Shown: piece by piece, positions 12,901 through 24,882 of the stretch
How positions within the stretch are numbered: position 1 is the stretch's first letter
Layout: the number at the start of each line of letters is the position of its first letter
Origin: Datisca glomerata
Lineage: Eukaryota; Streptophyta; Magnoliopsida; Cucurbitales; Datiscaceae
NCBI GenBank assembly: GCA_003255025.1
Contig: QANY01013209.1
Span: 1,054,001 to 1,118,000 of the forward strand
DNA length: 64,000 nt
Direction of reading: 5' to 3'
Translations under genes and position numbers: made by a program
Notes under the pieces: model-generated
What the model saw: the letters and a program-made list of their open reading frames with translations, nothing else
What the model was told of the DNA's origin: nothing
Databases searched by the model: none

Positions 12901-13400
12901 GATGAAGAGAACCGGGGCAAACTCCGTAGTTGGATACACTGATGCAGACTGGGCAAGTAGTTATGATAGAAAATCTACAACTGGCTTCTGTGTCTTTGTA
13001 GGTGGAAATCTAGTAACCTGGAAGAGCAAGAAACAAACTGTTATAGCAAGGTCAAGTGCATAGGCAGAATACAGAGTCATGGCCTCCACTGCTAGTGAAC
13101 TCACATGGATTAGACATCCCCTTCAAGACTTGAAGGTCGAGATAAGAAAACCGATAGAGATGCACTGTGACAACCAAGCAGCACGTCATATTGCAATGAA
13201 CCCCGTTTTCCACGAGAGAACCAAACACATTGAAGTGGACTGTCACTTCATAAGAGAGAAGGTACAGTCGGGAGAAATCGTCATTCCTTTTGTACGTAGT
13301 GAAGACCAGCTAGCCGACATCTTCACCAAAGCCCTTGACAAAAATAACCTCCAAAGAATACTTAACAAGTTGGGCTCGATCAACCTATACGAACCCAACT
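9895..13400 (+). pseudogene. copia pol (protease, integrase, RT, RNase H), broken
   Basis: An aspartic protease motif WIIDSGASDHMT lies near 10335. The zinc-binding pre-integrase region (HWRFGHPS, then CSVCKLSK) is at about 10725-10815, and an integrase core with ELLHSDVWGP at about 10870. RT runs from ALEKNDTWDIIPLP through QMDVKNTFLQGN to the catalytic YVDD (near 12450). RNase H shows ADWASS and ends in a LADIFTKAL motif. Breaks seen: a frameshift near 11030, a stop and frame change near 11205, another frameshift near 11455, TAG at about 12017 just after GCKWV, and TAG at about 13061 in the RNase H region. Confidence 0.9.
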
Positions 13401-13401
13401 T

Positions 13402-13410
13402 GAGGGGGAG
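13402..13410 (+). other. Polypurine tract of the copia element
   Basis: GAGGGGGAG abuts the TG of the 3' LTR at 13411. This is the usual plus-strand primer position for plant copia elements. Confidence 0.85.
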
Positions 13411-13720
13411 TGTTGAAGAAAGAGAAGCAAAAGTTACAACCTCAGAAGAAAATCTTCATCATAGGCAAAAGAGGGAAGCAGAACATAAACTTTCACCAAA
13501 CACAGTGGGTGTCTAACCATTTCTAGTAAAAAATGATTTCAGGCTTCAGTAGGCATCCGTTGGAGATCATAGGAGATCATAGGCAACCGTTAGAATTATT
13601 TGTATATATACATCCTTACTCACTGTAAACAAGCAGCATTTTTTTCAATAAGAAATCAGAACCAAGAGGCTCATCATCTTTCCTTTTAAGATCAGAACCA
13701 AAAGGTTCATCATTTCTACA
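13411..13720 (+). repeat. 3' LTR of the copia element
   Basis: The LTR is 310 bp, matching the 5' LTR from TGTTGAAG to TTTCTACA. The main length difference is a 10-bp tandem duplication of GGAGATCATA near 13562-13581. It is followed by the CAATT target duplication. Confidence 0.95.
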
Positions 13721-14660
13721 CAATTGAACAAAATTCTCCAACTCCTTGTTTAGAGCGGTTTCTCCTTAAGATATTTGCTCTTTGATTTTGCATCTACAAT
13801 CCTGAGATGGTGGCTCAATATTCCCTTCAGTCATGACAGTTGTGGTATTAACAACAATCTCAACCGTTGAGATGAGGTTGGTAAGGGGGAGCTTGGTGGT
13901 AGAGTTGCTAAGGCATCAGCATGGCGGATGTTAGACTCTAAGAGTTCCCCTCTAACTTTTGATGGCCAGATTGAAATCACCTTTGACTCTGACAGTAGAG
14001 ACACCTTTGTCATTTGTATATCAGAGTCCCAGTATAAAAGCATTGTACTCCACGTCATTATTTGTGCATGAAAAAGCCAACTTGTATGGCATCGAGAAAA
14101 TATTACATACAGGATCCTCCGAGACAAGTCCCGCTCCACCACTAGAATGAATGGATGAACCATCAAATGTTAAAGCCGAGAGCGCACCCTCACAACTATT
14201 GACTTGATGTAAATTGTCAAGTATGGTGTTATCTAGAGGTTTCGGCTTGCCTTGGGAATTTGGCCAATAAGTCGGTTAAAGCTTGACACTTTTGAGCATT
14301 CGCGTGTAATGGGTTAATGTTAAATTTTCTTAGCAACATAGTTCATCGGGTGATTCTCCCGTTCGATTACCCAGTATATAATATTGAAAGTTTTGCGTGG
14401 CAATACAAAAGTGAGACAATGCTTTTCACAAGGCAAATATCTAAGCTCACTATCTCTAATAAACCTATTCAAATAATACAGTAGGCACTCTGCATCTCTC
14501 TTTCTTGAGCTAACAACGTATTGGTAGACTTAAACGTTGAGGTGATGTAAAGCAGCAATAGCGTAAGTCACCATATGGCTGCACTATGGTGTGGTGGGTG
14601 CTAAGAGTATATCTTTGATGGCCTACTGAAACTCAATTTTTGTATTCTAGTTATAATTAT
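13721..14660 (-). pseudogene. Decayed Ty3/gypsy RNase H and RT end (right part)
   Basis: On the minus strand, the region near 13960-14165 reads as an RNase H-like domain (FDGSS followed by a VEYNALLLGL-like stretch). Near 14320-14600 there is a RT-RNase H connection-like stretch with YLNRFI and ELRYLPCEKHCL. In-frame stops and shifts are common. Together with 7760-8819 it makes a single minus-strand gypsy pol split by the copia insertion: RNase H lies at higher coordinates and integrase at lower ones, as expected for that strand. Confidence 0.72.
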
Positions 14661-17600
14661 AAATAGCAATTAATTGGTGATATTTAGAACCACCATAGGT
14701 GAAGAACCAATTTGACTCGGTGGTTGAGGTACATTAGCAACCTCCTTTATAGTAGTCCTACTATAATTGGTACTCGACACGATTAGCGAACAACTTACAC
14801 ATTGCTCATTTTTAATCAATGTCAAATACCAATCATCTTTAGTCTCCATTGTGTCATACTCTAAATTCACAAATAAATGAATTTCTCTAGCTTACAAACC
14901 AATCTACGTAACCAATAAATAAGCTCATTGACTCATGAAAAAGATGGTTCATCGTAAACCAGTAACGGTTTTAACTTATAATTAACACAGTGCTTAGATT
15001 CATTACGGTACCATCACCATGGGTACGACCTTGTGTAAAAATGAAACAACGGAGTCAATGCCTAATCACATGTTATGGTAATTGATAATCTGTAGATCAT
15101 ATAGTAAATATTTTATACACATGGAACACATATAAAAAAATAAAGATAGATGTCTAATGCCATTAATACAAATCATGTTCATACCTTTGCAGACAAATAA
15201 ATGAAATTGTGGCATTTTAAATTTAACAGCAAATACCCTCTACTTTAATTTTTGTTCACCAATATACATGCATACACGAGCTTTCGTTAATAATTTTCAA
15301 CGGGAATGTAATACGTTCCGCTTTGCACCTTAACGTGTTATATATAAAGGGTAAACTGTCTTTCAACAACAACTTGTGTCCAATTTGCACCATTGAAGTT
15401 TGGCCTCGTGCCCGCTTTTACCCTGACATTTCAACAAATGAAAAATCTACAAAATATCCCGAAAAACACATATTTCATTAATGGTTCAAATATTCAGATT
15501 CAAAAGAAAAAATTGTACGTCATTCAAAGAAATAGCAATATTTACCAACAAAAAAGAGTCTCTTTATTGGAGTGGCATGAAATTCACTAACATTTCATAG
15601 ATCATACATATATGTACACACACATACATATACACACACAACGTGCCTGTGACGCGGAGCGACGATTGAAAAAATCATTTATGGAGAAAAAAAATTTGGA
15701 GTCACCACCAATCATTTTAGGGTGTGATTGACCACCCAATTTTAGAATCAAATATTTTGGTGTGGGGAAGGTATTAGCACCCCACAACAGCTATTGTAAA
15801 AAATGGTTTCCAAATTAATCAAATGCTCCCAAATTATATTTTAAAATAATGTTAAAGAAATTCAATTTTGAATGTCCCGTTTGATATATTTTGATCATAA
15901 ACATGAACAAACAAATGACATTTAATGGGTGGTACAAAGATCATTGAAAAATTATTTTTTTATATATGTTTTAAATCAAAACATATTGGAGTTACTTTCG
16001 GTATCCTAAAAGTAACTGCTCACCTCGGTAGTTTGAGAAATTTGATATCCCAAAAATTCTAAAGTCCGTTATCAGATTTTCTTTAGTGAAAAAAAAACTA
16101 AATAATGGAGTTAACCAAATTTAAATTTAATTGTTAAGGTTGTGATCCATACATATATAGATATTAACCCTAATGATAAGGGAATGAGAGAAGAATCACA
16201 TTATAAATATGACAATATGAGAGTGATATATAAATAAACGTTAGAGTCCTATGTAAATTGTTAGAGTCATATAATAACTACATAAAAAATAAATAGATGA
16301 AAAGTTAGAGTTATATGTAAATTGTAGAATGACAAAGTGGAGAAAAATATGTAAAGTAGAAAATGAATATTCAAAACATGTAAAAGATGTGAGTGGTGAA
16401 TATTAAAATAACATATATTTAAAAAAGTGAAAATTAAGATAAAATGAAAAATTACAAAATAAAACAAAACAACGACAAAAAACAAAAGGGGGACGGGGAT
16501 ACAGAGGGTGCACCACCCTTTGTTTCGGCTAGAGAGGGTGATATTACCCTTCTTTTATTCTTTTTTTATTTTTTAGTTTAATTTTCTATTTTTATATAGT
16601 ATAACTATAAATATATTTTTTATTTTAATATAATATAACTGCAATATTATAAATAAATTAATATTAGATTTTTTTGAACTATTTAGTTCACTAATTAATA
16701 TTATTTCTTTTCTTCCTTCATTGCTAATCAAATAGCAAATGAACGATCATATGTGATAATTAATTTAAACAAGTGTCACTAAAATAGCAATAAGATCTAA
16801 AAAAAGAAAAGATTTGTGAGAACATTAAAAATTTCTCAAAGCTTAAATATTTTTGCATAATCTTTATATAGATATTTAACTCTCTATTTTATGTATGAAA
16901 AATTATCATAGGAGATTTTTGCAATAAATGTACGCTTTCAACCCATTAAATGGTTAATTCACATTGAGTTAATTTTACACCCCTCAAAGGCTTTATCAGC
17001 ATCCTCATCGATTGAGTTGATGACAAAAGTATCTCATTACCAAATTAGTAGGAAAATCATCAATGCATTAAAATAAAACTCAAGATTGAAAGTAAAAAAT
17101 AAAGAAGAATGAATAAAGCATATAAACTATATGGGTATGAAGAAAAAATGATGAAGAACAATGAACAATATATCTTATTAGTAGAGGTGTAAAAATTTAG
17201 ACTACATTAAAAAAATGAAGGAGAGAAAATGAATAGATGAATAAAAATGTAAATTCTCTTTCACTCTCTCTAAGAAAATCTCTTTTATTTTTCACACACT
17301 CTCTCTCAAAAAACCACTCTCCTTTTCTCAAAAGCCTCTCTTCTTCCTCACTCCAAGTGTCCCTCTTCAAGTAAAGACTCCCCTCCCTATTTATAGGTAA
17401 ATTAGTGTTTCATTTTTTTTCTTTTAGTCTTTATGCTCCCTTTTTTATTTTTTTAACCCTTAAACTTTTTCTTATATTCTTAGTCCCTAGTCTATTTATC
17501 TACTTTAGACCTTGATTTTTTTTTAAATCACACATTGTCTTAGACTAGTAAATAGATTAATAAATAAAATGTGTATATTTAAATTATAAGACCTGACAAA

Positions 17601-17764
17601 ATATGATATCTACAATATATAATGCTATCATATCACTAACATATTTCATGATTATAAAATCATATGTAAATCATGATTTATAATCATGCACCAAACCAAG
17701 TATGTATATTGAGAATTTTGTTTGTGGTCAGCGTACGTAACTCTGAAGGACCGATTGTCAAAGT
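14661..17764. other. AT-rich non-coding region
   Basis: No coding gene is supported. The segment at about 15640-15790 (GGAGTCACCACCAATCATTTT, then a GGGGAAGGTATTAGCACCCC stretch) looks to me like a leader fragment of a Tat/Ogre-type retroelement, but this rests on recollection of such repeats and is weak. The stretch 16100-17000 is extremely AT-rich. A pyrimidine-rich block lies at 17260-17370. Confidence 0.4.
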
Positions 17765-18049
17765 CTATAGTGGATCCGCTGAAGTGGACCAATCAAGGCC
17801 AACATTTAAGCAATGAATCGTAATGAAACCATAATCATATATCGTACGCGCACAAGGTTTAGAGACTATGAATGGGTCAAATTGGTTTACCAGTACCGAT
17901 TGATAGTTGGGTTTGATGGACCCAAGTATTGTCATTTTGGTTTGCCTAGGAGTGGATGAATCCTCTTTAATTGGAGCCTTAAGGGCTAATTGTAGAGTTG
18001 AGGACTCCCCTTTCATTGTTTTCCTCAAGGCCTAGGGTCTAGACCCATT
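17765..18049 (-). other. Unrecognised 87-codon open frame
   Basis: A minus-strand open frame at 17765-18028 encodes 87 residues of no family I recognise. It adjoins the lower end of the viral relic and may belong to that insertion or to host repeat DNA. It has no visible start context or splice partners, so I do not call it a gene. Confidence 0.25.
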
Positions 18050-19560
18050 GTTGATCATGGATACACAAAGTAACATTACTTGACATTCAAATGAAGTGTT
18101 TAATTATTGTGTAAAAGAGTGCATTGATGGCATCAGGCATTATTTTTTGATCTTCTCCAATAATTGGTATTCATTCAGCATCAATTTTTACTACTGAGAG
18201 GATAGTATTTTTAGAATCTTCTGTGAGATGATTTTTCCATCAGAAATGAAGCATTCCTGTGAATTCTGTGACTAAAAGTTTGATTACCTCATTGTGAGGT
18301 AGATTGTGTGTGGTAATATAACTAATGGCTGCCATAGCCATGTGTTACAATTTGTTGAGGACTTCTTGTTCAGGAAGACCATCAATATTTCATTCGTATA
18401 ATTTTTCTACGGAAATAGAAAATTGGTTAACTAAAGAAGATTCAGTAATTTGGATATCAGGAGGAATATGCTATTTATGCCATTTCCTTTCTAATTTATT
18501 AATTTCTAAATGTTTAAGTGATTCTTCGATATTATGAATGTTTGAAGATTTATGAATTGTGGATGACTCATAGGTGGATTGTGACCTATGGCCTTCTGAT
18601 TCTGAACTACTGTCTTGGTTAATGACCTTAACAGAAGAGGATAATTCAACAGACTTATTCTTTAATCCTTAAATTATTTTATCAATCTGTTTATTAAGAA
18701 GAACAAAATTTAAATTATTTTTATCTGAAAGCTTTATTAAATTTTTTTCTTTTAGAGATTGACTGGGTTTAGGTTCATGAATATCAACACCTTATTTTCG
18801 ATTTTGTCTGATTGTTTACCTATTATGACCAAACTTTGATTGGTGTAATTGAGTTGTTCAACTACTTTTTTATTGAGTTCTTCTTCCTTTGAAATCTTGA
18901 AAGGAGAAGCAGTGATTAATTATAATTTTTTTAGGTGATGGATGACTAGCAGACACTACACTGGAGTCTTCCTTGACCCATTTAGATTTAAAAATTATTT
19001 TAATATTTTTCTCATAAATATCCTCCCTATAATCAAGGAAAAGTATGTCAACTCTAAATTCTTATATGAACGTTTTCCATTCAGCAAGTATGATTTTTCT
19101 TTGACCCATATTATATGTATCTCTGAACCTAATACGTCTATCTAGATTGGTTGGGTTATTATTGTGTTGGGTTAGACCTTCTCAATCAGTTTTGCATTCT
19201 TGGTTCAGGGTTCCTAAATTTAAAACTAAAAGTTGAGGATTAACAGGATGAAAAGTTCCTTGAAAATTCGATTCAGTGGGTGCTTTAGCTTCGCCAGATT
19301 ATTCAGACTTGTGGCTATGACTTTAAGTCTTAAATTTTAAATTTTTTAATTTTTTAATTCTTGTTTTAGTTGTCGAATCCTAATATCTTGATCATTATTA
19401 ATAGATGATCCAGAAAAAGAATTTTTAGGGGTACTAGTCTGGCTAAACTCCCTAATTTGAGGATTAGAACTAGAAGATGATTGAAAGTCAATTTTAATAG
19501 TATCATCCATGTACTACTGGATATAATCTATATCTTCAATTGGTCTTTGAATTTGAGTGG
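18050..19560 (-). pseudogene. Decayed coat-protein-like region of the viral relic
   Basis: The minus-strand frames are lysine-, asparagine- and serine-rich, with repeated stops and shifts. Near 18430-18050 a longer conceptual stretch resembles the capsid region of caulimovirid polyproteins (ITESSLVNQFS, then LLVTEFTGML). No zinc knuckle is seen. It cannot encode a protein as it stands. The assignment is an inference from weak similarity and from its position after the movement domain. Confidence 0.45.
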
Positions 19561-19571
19561 GTTGGCTTTCA

Positions 19572-20300
19572 TTAGTTAAACCACCTAATGCTTTTAGGAA
19601 TTTTTATATTTGCATTATTTTGGTTAGATTGAATCAACAAGGTTTCATTTCTGGGGCTCCTATTGATGGCTTGAAAATTCATATTAGTTTTGGTGACTTT
19701 ATAATGTATTCTAAAGATTAAAGCTAGGGGTTGGGCACATTCAAGGATTTGGTAACCACTAATTTTAACGTTCAAAGTTAAAGATTTAAGAATATGAAGA
19801 TCTGTTAAAGTAACAGAAAAATCTGGAAAGTAATCAAAATGAATTGGACCATTACAAAGTGAAGATGCAATTAGTCCTGGAATACTATCATTAAAATTAG
19901 TAAATCTTACATCTCACAGGACTAACAAGATAGAGGTATTTAGACCTCTCCTTGTGAGTGGTTTAACTCCAATCTGGACTAAACCAATGTGAATGAAATT
20001 ATATCTTTCTTGAATGTGATGTTTTATTGCATTAGAAGAAAGTAATTGATAAGTTCCATGCTCTTTCCCAAGAGCGTATATTTTTTCAATTATTTTTACA
20101 TGATATTGAGACTTGGAAGAAGCAACAGACCATGTTGATTTATAAATTTCTTTATTGGAGATTTTGGATATATTCCATACCCTATGATCTACTTGATCAT
20201 TTACTAGGTACTCAAAATGTTCTTCATTTATTATGTATGGAATTGTATTCATTGTAGACTCATTGCTAAAAGAAGAATTACTTCTAAATAATCTACCCAT
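19572..20300 (-). pseudogene. Movement-protein-like frame with one internal stop
   Basis: The frame opens MGRLFRSNSSF at 20300. It carries a core with HIGLVQIGVKPLTR and GLNTSILL near 19970-19920, and a later part with FRIHYKV and NFQAINRSP. These are hallmarks of caulimovirid-type movement domains, which normally let virus pass through plasmodesmata. One in-frame TGA at about 19914 interrupts an otherwise continuous frame down to 19572, so the relic is much better preserved than its neighbouring region. It is presumed non-functional. A host-domesticated role cannot be excluded but has no positive evidence here. Confidence 0.6.
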
Positions 20301-20720
20301 AGCTCAAAATAACTAAATTATTCTTATGATTGAAAATTTCATATTGCATTTTAACTATTATTAAACCTGTTATGACTTCTACAACCTCTTACCAGATCGA
20401 CTCTCTGCCTCTTTGCCCCTACAACCAGGGTCCCTCGGGATTTATGTCTCTAAAATGTCTTATTGAGGTGCCTGAAGTAAACCAAATAGAAACTGATACG
20501 TCAGCATCTGATAAATCAGATTCACAGATTAAATAATCAAAGATTACAAAGAAATAATCAAGCACAAAAATAACTAGTCACTTAGGCGGAGAGTGAGGTT
20601 AAACAAAAGCAATTATTCATGAAAGAAATTAAGCAACAATAGAAGCAATAACCAGCCATAAAGATGGTGAAGAACAATAATTATGAATATATTGTATTAA
20701 TAGTAAACACCCTACTAACC

Positions 20721-20734
20721 TGGCTTTGATACCA
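20721..20734 (-). other. Methionine-tRNA-type primer site of the viral relic
   Basis: On the minus strand this reads TGGTATCAAAGCCA, close to the usual initiator-tRNA primer sequence. It lies about 420 bp upstream of the movement-like frame in the same orientation, as expected for a pararetrovirus or LTR-type element. Confidence 0.6.
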
Positions 20735-20737
20735 AAA

Positions 20738-21134
20738 CAGGCGGGAATATCATGCAGATATTGTATTAACAGTAATGTCTTCTAATTAGACAATTATTCA
20801 CGCTTTTTATTGTTTTTAGTCAAAAGTAGGAATGTGTTTTTACTTTTGTAGAATATACTAGTTCAGGTAAGTGTTGGGTTCCCGGTGAACTCCACTTTAT
20901 TTGGTTATAAATAATCATCCCTATCTCATTTATTTCTCGGAACTTATTTTCTACTCTTAACTATTTGAGAGCAAAACTTATTTTGAAGAACAAAGTTTTC
21001 TTCCTCTCATCTTTCGTAATCTCTTCTTATTTCTTTTCAGCATTAAATAATGAGCGAGAGCACTATTTTATTGTTGTAAATTAATTTTTCAATAATTGTG
21101 TAAGTCTTGAATCTTACCTTGTGGGAGCACTATT
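20738..21134. other. Non-coding spacer
   Basis: This is AT-rich sequence between the viral relic and the palindrome. Short repeats of ATATTGTATTAA(T/C)AGTAA occur at both 20690 and 20760 around the primer-like site. No gene is seen. Confidence 0.5.
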
Positions 21135-21690
21135 TATAACTACTTAAACCTTTCAATGTAGTCACATGGTCTCTAGGTTACAGACTGACAGAATAAAAAT
21201 AACGACTCGAAGGGTTTAAGTAGTCATAAATAACTACTTGAATCATTCAAGTTAAGTAAAAATCATATAATTCACATACTGGCAAAATTAAAAAAAAAAC
21301 TCTCATATTTGTTTGTTTACTGGTATAATCAAATAACTATATATATTGGTGGGTAAATATTTTTTTTCTTAAACAAACATGTCTGAAATTCGAATATCGG
21401 TGGTACCATAGTTGAATGGAGAGAAATGGTGTTTCATTTAAGACAAAAACTTTCACCCACCAATACATATAGTAATTTGATTATGCTAGTAAACAAACAT
21501 ATATGATAGTTTTTTTAAATTTTGCCAGTATGCAAATTTTATGTATTTTTACGATAACTTGAAGGGTTCATGTAATTTTTTATGACTATTTAAACTTTTC
21601 AGTAGTTATTTTTGTTCTGCCAATCAATAATTCATAGATTAAATGACTACTTGAATGGTTCAAATAATTTTTAATGACTACTTAAAATTT
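21135..21690. repeat. Long imperfect palindrome (foldback/MITE-like)
   Basis: The left arm (about 21140-21345) is mirrored by the right arm (about 21470-21690) as an inverted copy. Matched pairs include TTGTTTGTTTACTGG with CTAGTAAACAAAC, ATATATTGGTGGGTAAA with CACCCACCAATACATAT, and CATACTGGCAAAATT with TTTTGCCAGTATG. The outer arms contain the dispersed ACTTGAA..TTCAAGTA subrepeat. Arms of about 200 bp around a loop of about 120 bp could fold into a long hairpin. The shape fits a foldback or MITE-type element, possibly with one MITE nested in another. Confidence 0.75.
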
Positions 21691-22126
21691 TCAAATAATT
21701 TTCTATAACTATTGATGCGTTGTGCTTGAGAAGAGAGTGATCATTGTGGTGGAGAGACTTGAGAGAGTTAGAGAGAAAGAGTGTGTGAGAGAGTATACGC
21801 ATTGGGAAGGGGAATTAACATTTTATTTGATTTGATTTTGGTTAATGCATGTAATTTTCTTATATTTGATAAATTAGTATATTTGTTTCAAGAGAAAGTT
21901 AAAAATATGTATCTTTAACATTAACCCTCTTCCTTTCACCCGAAATTTTCAAATTGCCCCATCTGCAATGCAACTTCGTTCTTTCTAAAAGATTCTCCGA
22001 GCAATGTATTGTATATTCGACATTGTTAGTTATTTTAAGCCAAAAATAACACGAAGTCAACTCTCTTCCTCAAAATGGTCGAGTCTCTCGTTTCCCTCTT
22101 CTAACGACTTCAACAACGACCGGAGC
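21691..22126. other. Upstream flank of HRD3 copy 1
   Basis: The stretch at about 21792-21870 (GCATTGGGAAGGGGAATTAA onward) resembles the terminal repeat of the 46131-47645 element, so it may be a relic terminus. The final 200 bp precede HRD3 copy 1. I found no TGACGTGG unfolded-protein-response motif in it, unlike the flank of the intact HRD3A gene. Confidence 0.45.
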
Positions 22127-22856
22127 ATGAAAAATATGCGTAAAAAACTCATCGTTCTCCTCATTCTCTCTCTCTCTACTTTGCCTTTTTAATCGCCGGC
22201 CGACTCCTCTTTCAAGATGACTTCAATGTGGCTTCCACTTCTGATGACTCTACCGGGTCCAATGAAGCTGACTCACCGGAGTGGGACGAGTTTGGAGAAC
22301 TAGACTCATACAGTTCCGAAACAGAGATTGACATTAGCTCCTATCGCCCAATCTTCGAGCATGATTCCCCAGCCATTGCTGCAGACTCTCAGCAGAAGCA
22401 ATACTACGCTTCCGTCGCGAAGATTGTGTCCGCTTCCAGCTCCGGCAACGCCAGGTTGATGGAGGAGGCTATGGGTGGAATCGAGGCTGTGGTGACGGAG
22501 AACGGTGATCCGCACTTGCAATCGCTTCTGGGGTTTCTCCATGGAATGCGAATTATGAGGGAGAGGAATAGAGATAAATCTTCTTTCTACCACTACTTTG
22601 CTGCTAAAGGAGGCAACATGCAGTCCAAGATGGCTCTCGCGTACTCCTACTTGAGGCAACATGTATGTGTCAACCTGTGTGCTTTTTCTTTTTTTCCCTA
22701 ATAAACCTCCAATTTGTAACTTCTACTGTAGAACTTTGTTGCTCAGTGGAGGGAATCATGAGTAGAACTTTTCTCTGTTTGTTTGCTGAGAACGCTGTGA
22801 TCAAGACAGGATAAAACGATGACAACTTTATGAATCAACCTGAGGTAACCTTATTC

Positions 22857-22997
22857 AGGTGATCCCACGTCGGTTGTGGAATTAGCTAAGTTTTAATAAC
22901 ACTTGGACCTTTTCAACCAAAAGCAAGCTCATGAGACGATGGATTTCCCTTGCTTATTATTAACTGACCCACTTCCTTAATCGATGTGGGATCACCT
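22857..22997. mobile_element. Small MITE in intron 1 of HRD3 copy 1
   Basis: A 141-bp unit has terminal inverted repeats AGGTGATCCCACGTCG and CGATGTGGGATCACCT, differing at one position. The short length, the inverted ends and the position inside the intron fit a MITE. No target duplication was clear, so the family is left open. Confidence 0.65.
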
Positions 22998-24882
22998 CAA
23001 CAGGTCACACGTTTTTTGGCTATTGAAATCTTTGAAATAAGTTGTAAATCTGTTACCACTTTTAACAAAGATATATTTTGAGATGCTGGAAGGTAAATCT
23101 GAAAGAACGGATCTTTGGTAGAATAGTTGACCATGTCTTAGGTTCTAGGAGACCACGTATGTGCTTATCTAGATATTTAATTCTTGAGGTTGATTATTAA
23201 TTAATTGTTATTCCATGTTGTGTTTATTATTCAACAATTCTTTGACTGGTTGTAGAAATATGAGAAAGCAGCACAGCATTATGCAGAGTTAGCAGAAGTA
23301 GCTCTAAATAATTTGATTTCAAGGGACTCACCTTTGATTGAACCTGTGAGAATCCATAATGGATTCGAGGAGAACAAAGCGGCTCTGAGGACTTTGCTAG
23401 GAGAGGAGGATGAGGAGTTCAAGATTTTGGAATCTCAGGCACAGAAAGGAAATGCTGATGCTATGTACCGTATTGGGCTGTTTTACTACTTGGGGTTGAG
23501 GGGGTTAGGACGTGATCCCGCAAAAGCTCTTACCTGGTTTTCCAAGGCTGTGGAGAAGGGTGAACCAAGATCAATGGAGATGCTTGGAGAAATATATACA
23601 ATTGGAGCTGGGGTCGTTAAGAACTATACTAAAGCAATTGAGTGGCTACTGCTTGCTTCCGAACAGCAACTTTTTTCTGCATATAACGGGATGGGGTATT
23701 TATATGTCAAAGGCTATGGAGTGGAAAGGAACTACACCAAAGTAAGGTTAAATCTTTGTCTAGTTTGTCAACTTTTTAATTGCTACTCCACGTGAATTGG
23801 TTGGGTTCTTTGGCTCGTTTGATATCTTTATTCTTTAATTCTTCTTATTTTTATTTACTGCTACACTTTCTCGAGCATTACTTCTCTTTTTCTTTCCCCT
23901 TTCCTGTGAAAGTAGAAATGATAATCGACCTATCAATTGATTCATACTAGAAAAACTTGTTCTTGTTGATTCTGTCTCATGTAGCATCTGTGTGGATATC
24001 ATGATATTCTGATGGGAATTAAGTAGATGCGTAGGTTTCCACTGAAGATATAACCGTTCAAGTTTATTGTGTGATAAAGATAAAGATATATAAATGATTA
24101 ACTTATTTAGATTTTGATTAGTGATTTTTAATGTTGCTGCTATATATTAGCACCGTTCTCCTCCATTTTCCTCATTTATCTCAATGTATTATTGTTCGTA
24201 TAGAAACTAAATTTCCAATTACAGGCCAAGGAGTACTTTGAAAAGGCTGCTGCTAAAGGTGAGACTGGTGCGTACTATAACCTTGGAGTAATGTATCTCA
24301 AAGGCATTGGGGTAAAGAGAGAAGTGGGAATGGCTCTTTCATGTTTTGTGACAGCTTCTTTTCATCAGCATCCGAAGGCATTGTACCAGCTGGCAAAGAT
24401 GTTCCATATGGGCGTCGCACTTAAGAAGAGTCTTTCTATGGTTAATATACTAGACTTTTTAATCCCCCCTCCCCCATGACTTTTATCACATCTTCAAGTT
24501 TTTATTCTCTGTGCTAAAAAATTAGTACCCTTTTACTTAAATTGTCCTCAAACCATATCCCCGCCTCCCGTGACTTGGATTTTCTGTGATCTATACTAAC
24601 TTGAACATTTAATGATTGAGCTTTGCTTGATTGAAGGCTATAGAAGTATACAAGCTAATCGCCAAACATGGACCATGGAGTATCTTGTCAAGGTGGGCTT
24701 TAGAATCTTACATAAAAGGTGATGTTGGTACTTCGTTCTTCCTGTACTCTATAATGTGCGAGTTAGGAAATGAGGTAGCACAAAGTAATACTGCATGGAT
24801 TCTAGAGAAATATGGAGAATATAGTATGTGCATGGGAGAGTCTGGACTTTGTACCAATGCAGAGAGGCATCAGCGTGCTCAT

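Larger units (their letters stand above)
8820..13720 (+). mobile_element. Ty1/copia LTR retrotransposon, full length but inactivated
   Basis: The 4.9 kb element is bounded by LTRs of 300 and 310 bp that start TGTTGAAG and end TTTCTACA. It is flanked by a perfect 5-bp target duplication CAATT (8815-8819 and 13721-13725). A primer-binding site complementary to initiator methionine tRNA follows the 5' LTR, and a purine tract precedes the 3' LTR. The domain order gag, protease, integrase, reverse transcriptase, RNase H identifies Ty1/copia. Several stops and frameshifts break the polyprotein. By eye the LTRs differ at roughly 11 substitutions plus small indels, so insertion was fairly recent. It sits inside an older gypsy element. 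Confidence 0.95.
18050..20737 (-). mobile_element. Caulimovirid-like endogenous viral element, partial
   Basis: On the minus strand a methionine-tRNA-type primer site (20721-20734) is followed by a movement-protein-like reading frame (20300 downwards). A decayed region with capsid-precursor character follows (19560 down to about 18050). This order is typical of plant pararetroviruses (Caulimoviridae) and of their integrated copies. I find no reverse transcriptase, protease or RNase H in the window, so only the front portion of a genome is present. The family call comes from the movement-domain resemblance and gene order; genus is not assigned. Confidence 0.6.

Noticed and set aside
15640..16090. 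Retroelement leader related to Ogre/Tat
   Set aside because: The resemblance is from memory of common plant repeats only. No LTR, primer site or termini were found, so it is mentioned only in the region note.
16267..16485. 72-codon Phe/Tyr/Ile-rich minus frame
   Set aside because: It is typical of chance frames in extremely AT-rich DNA, with no domain.
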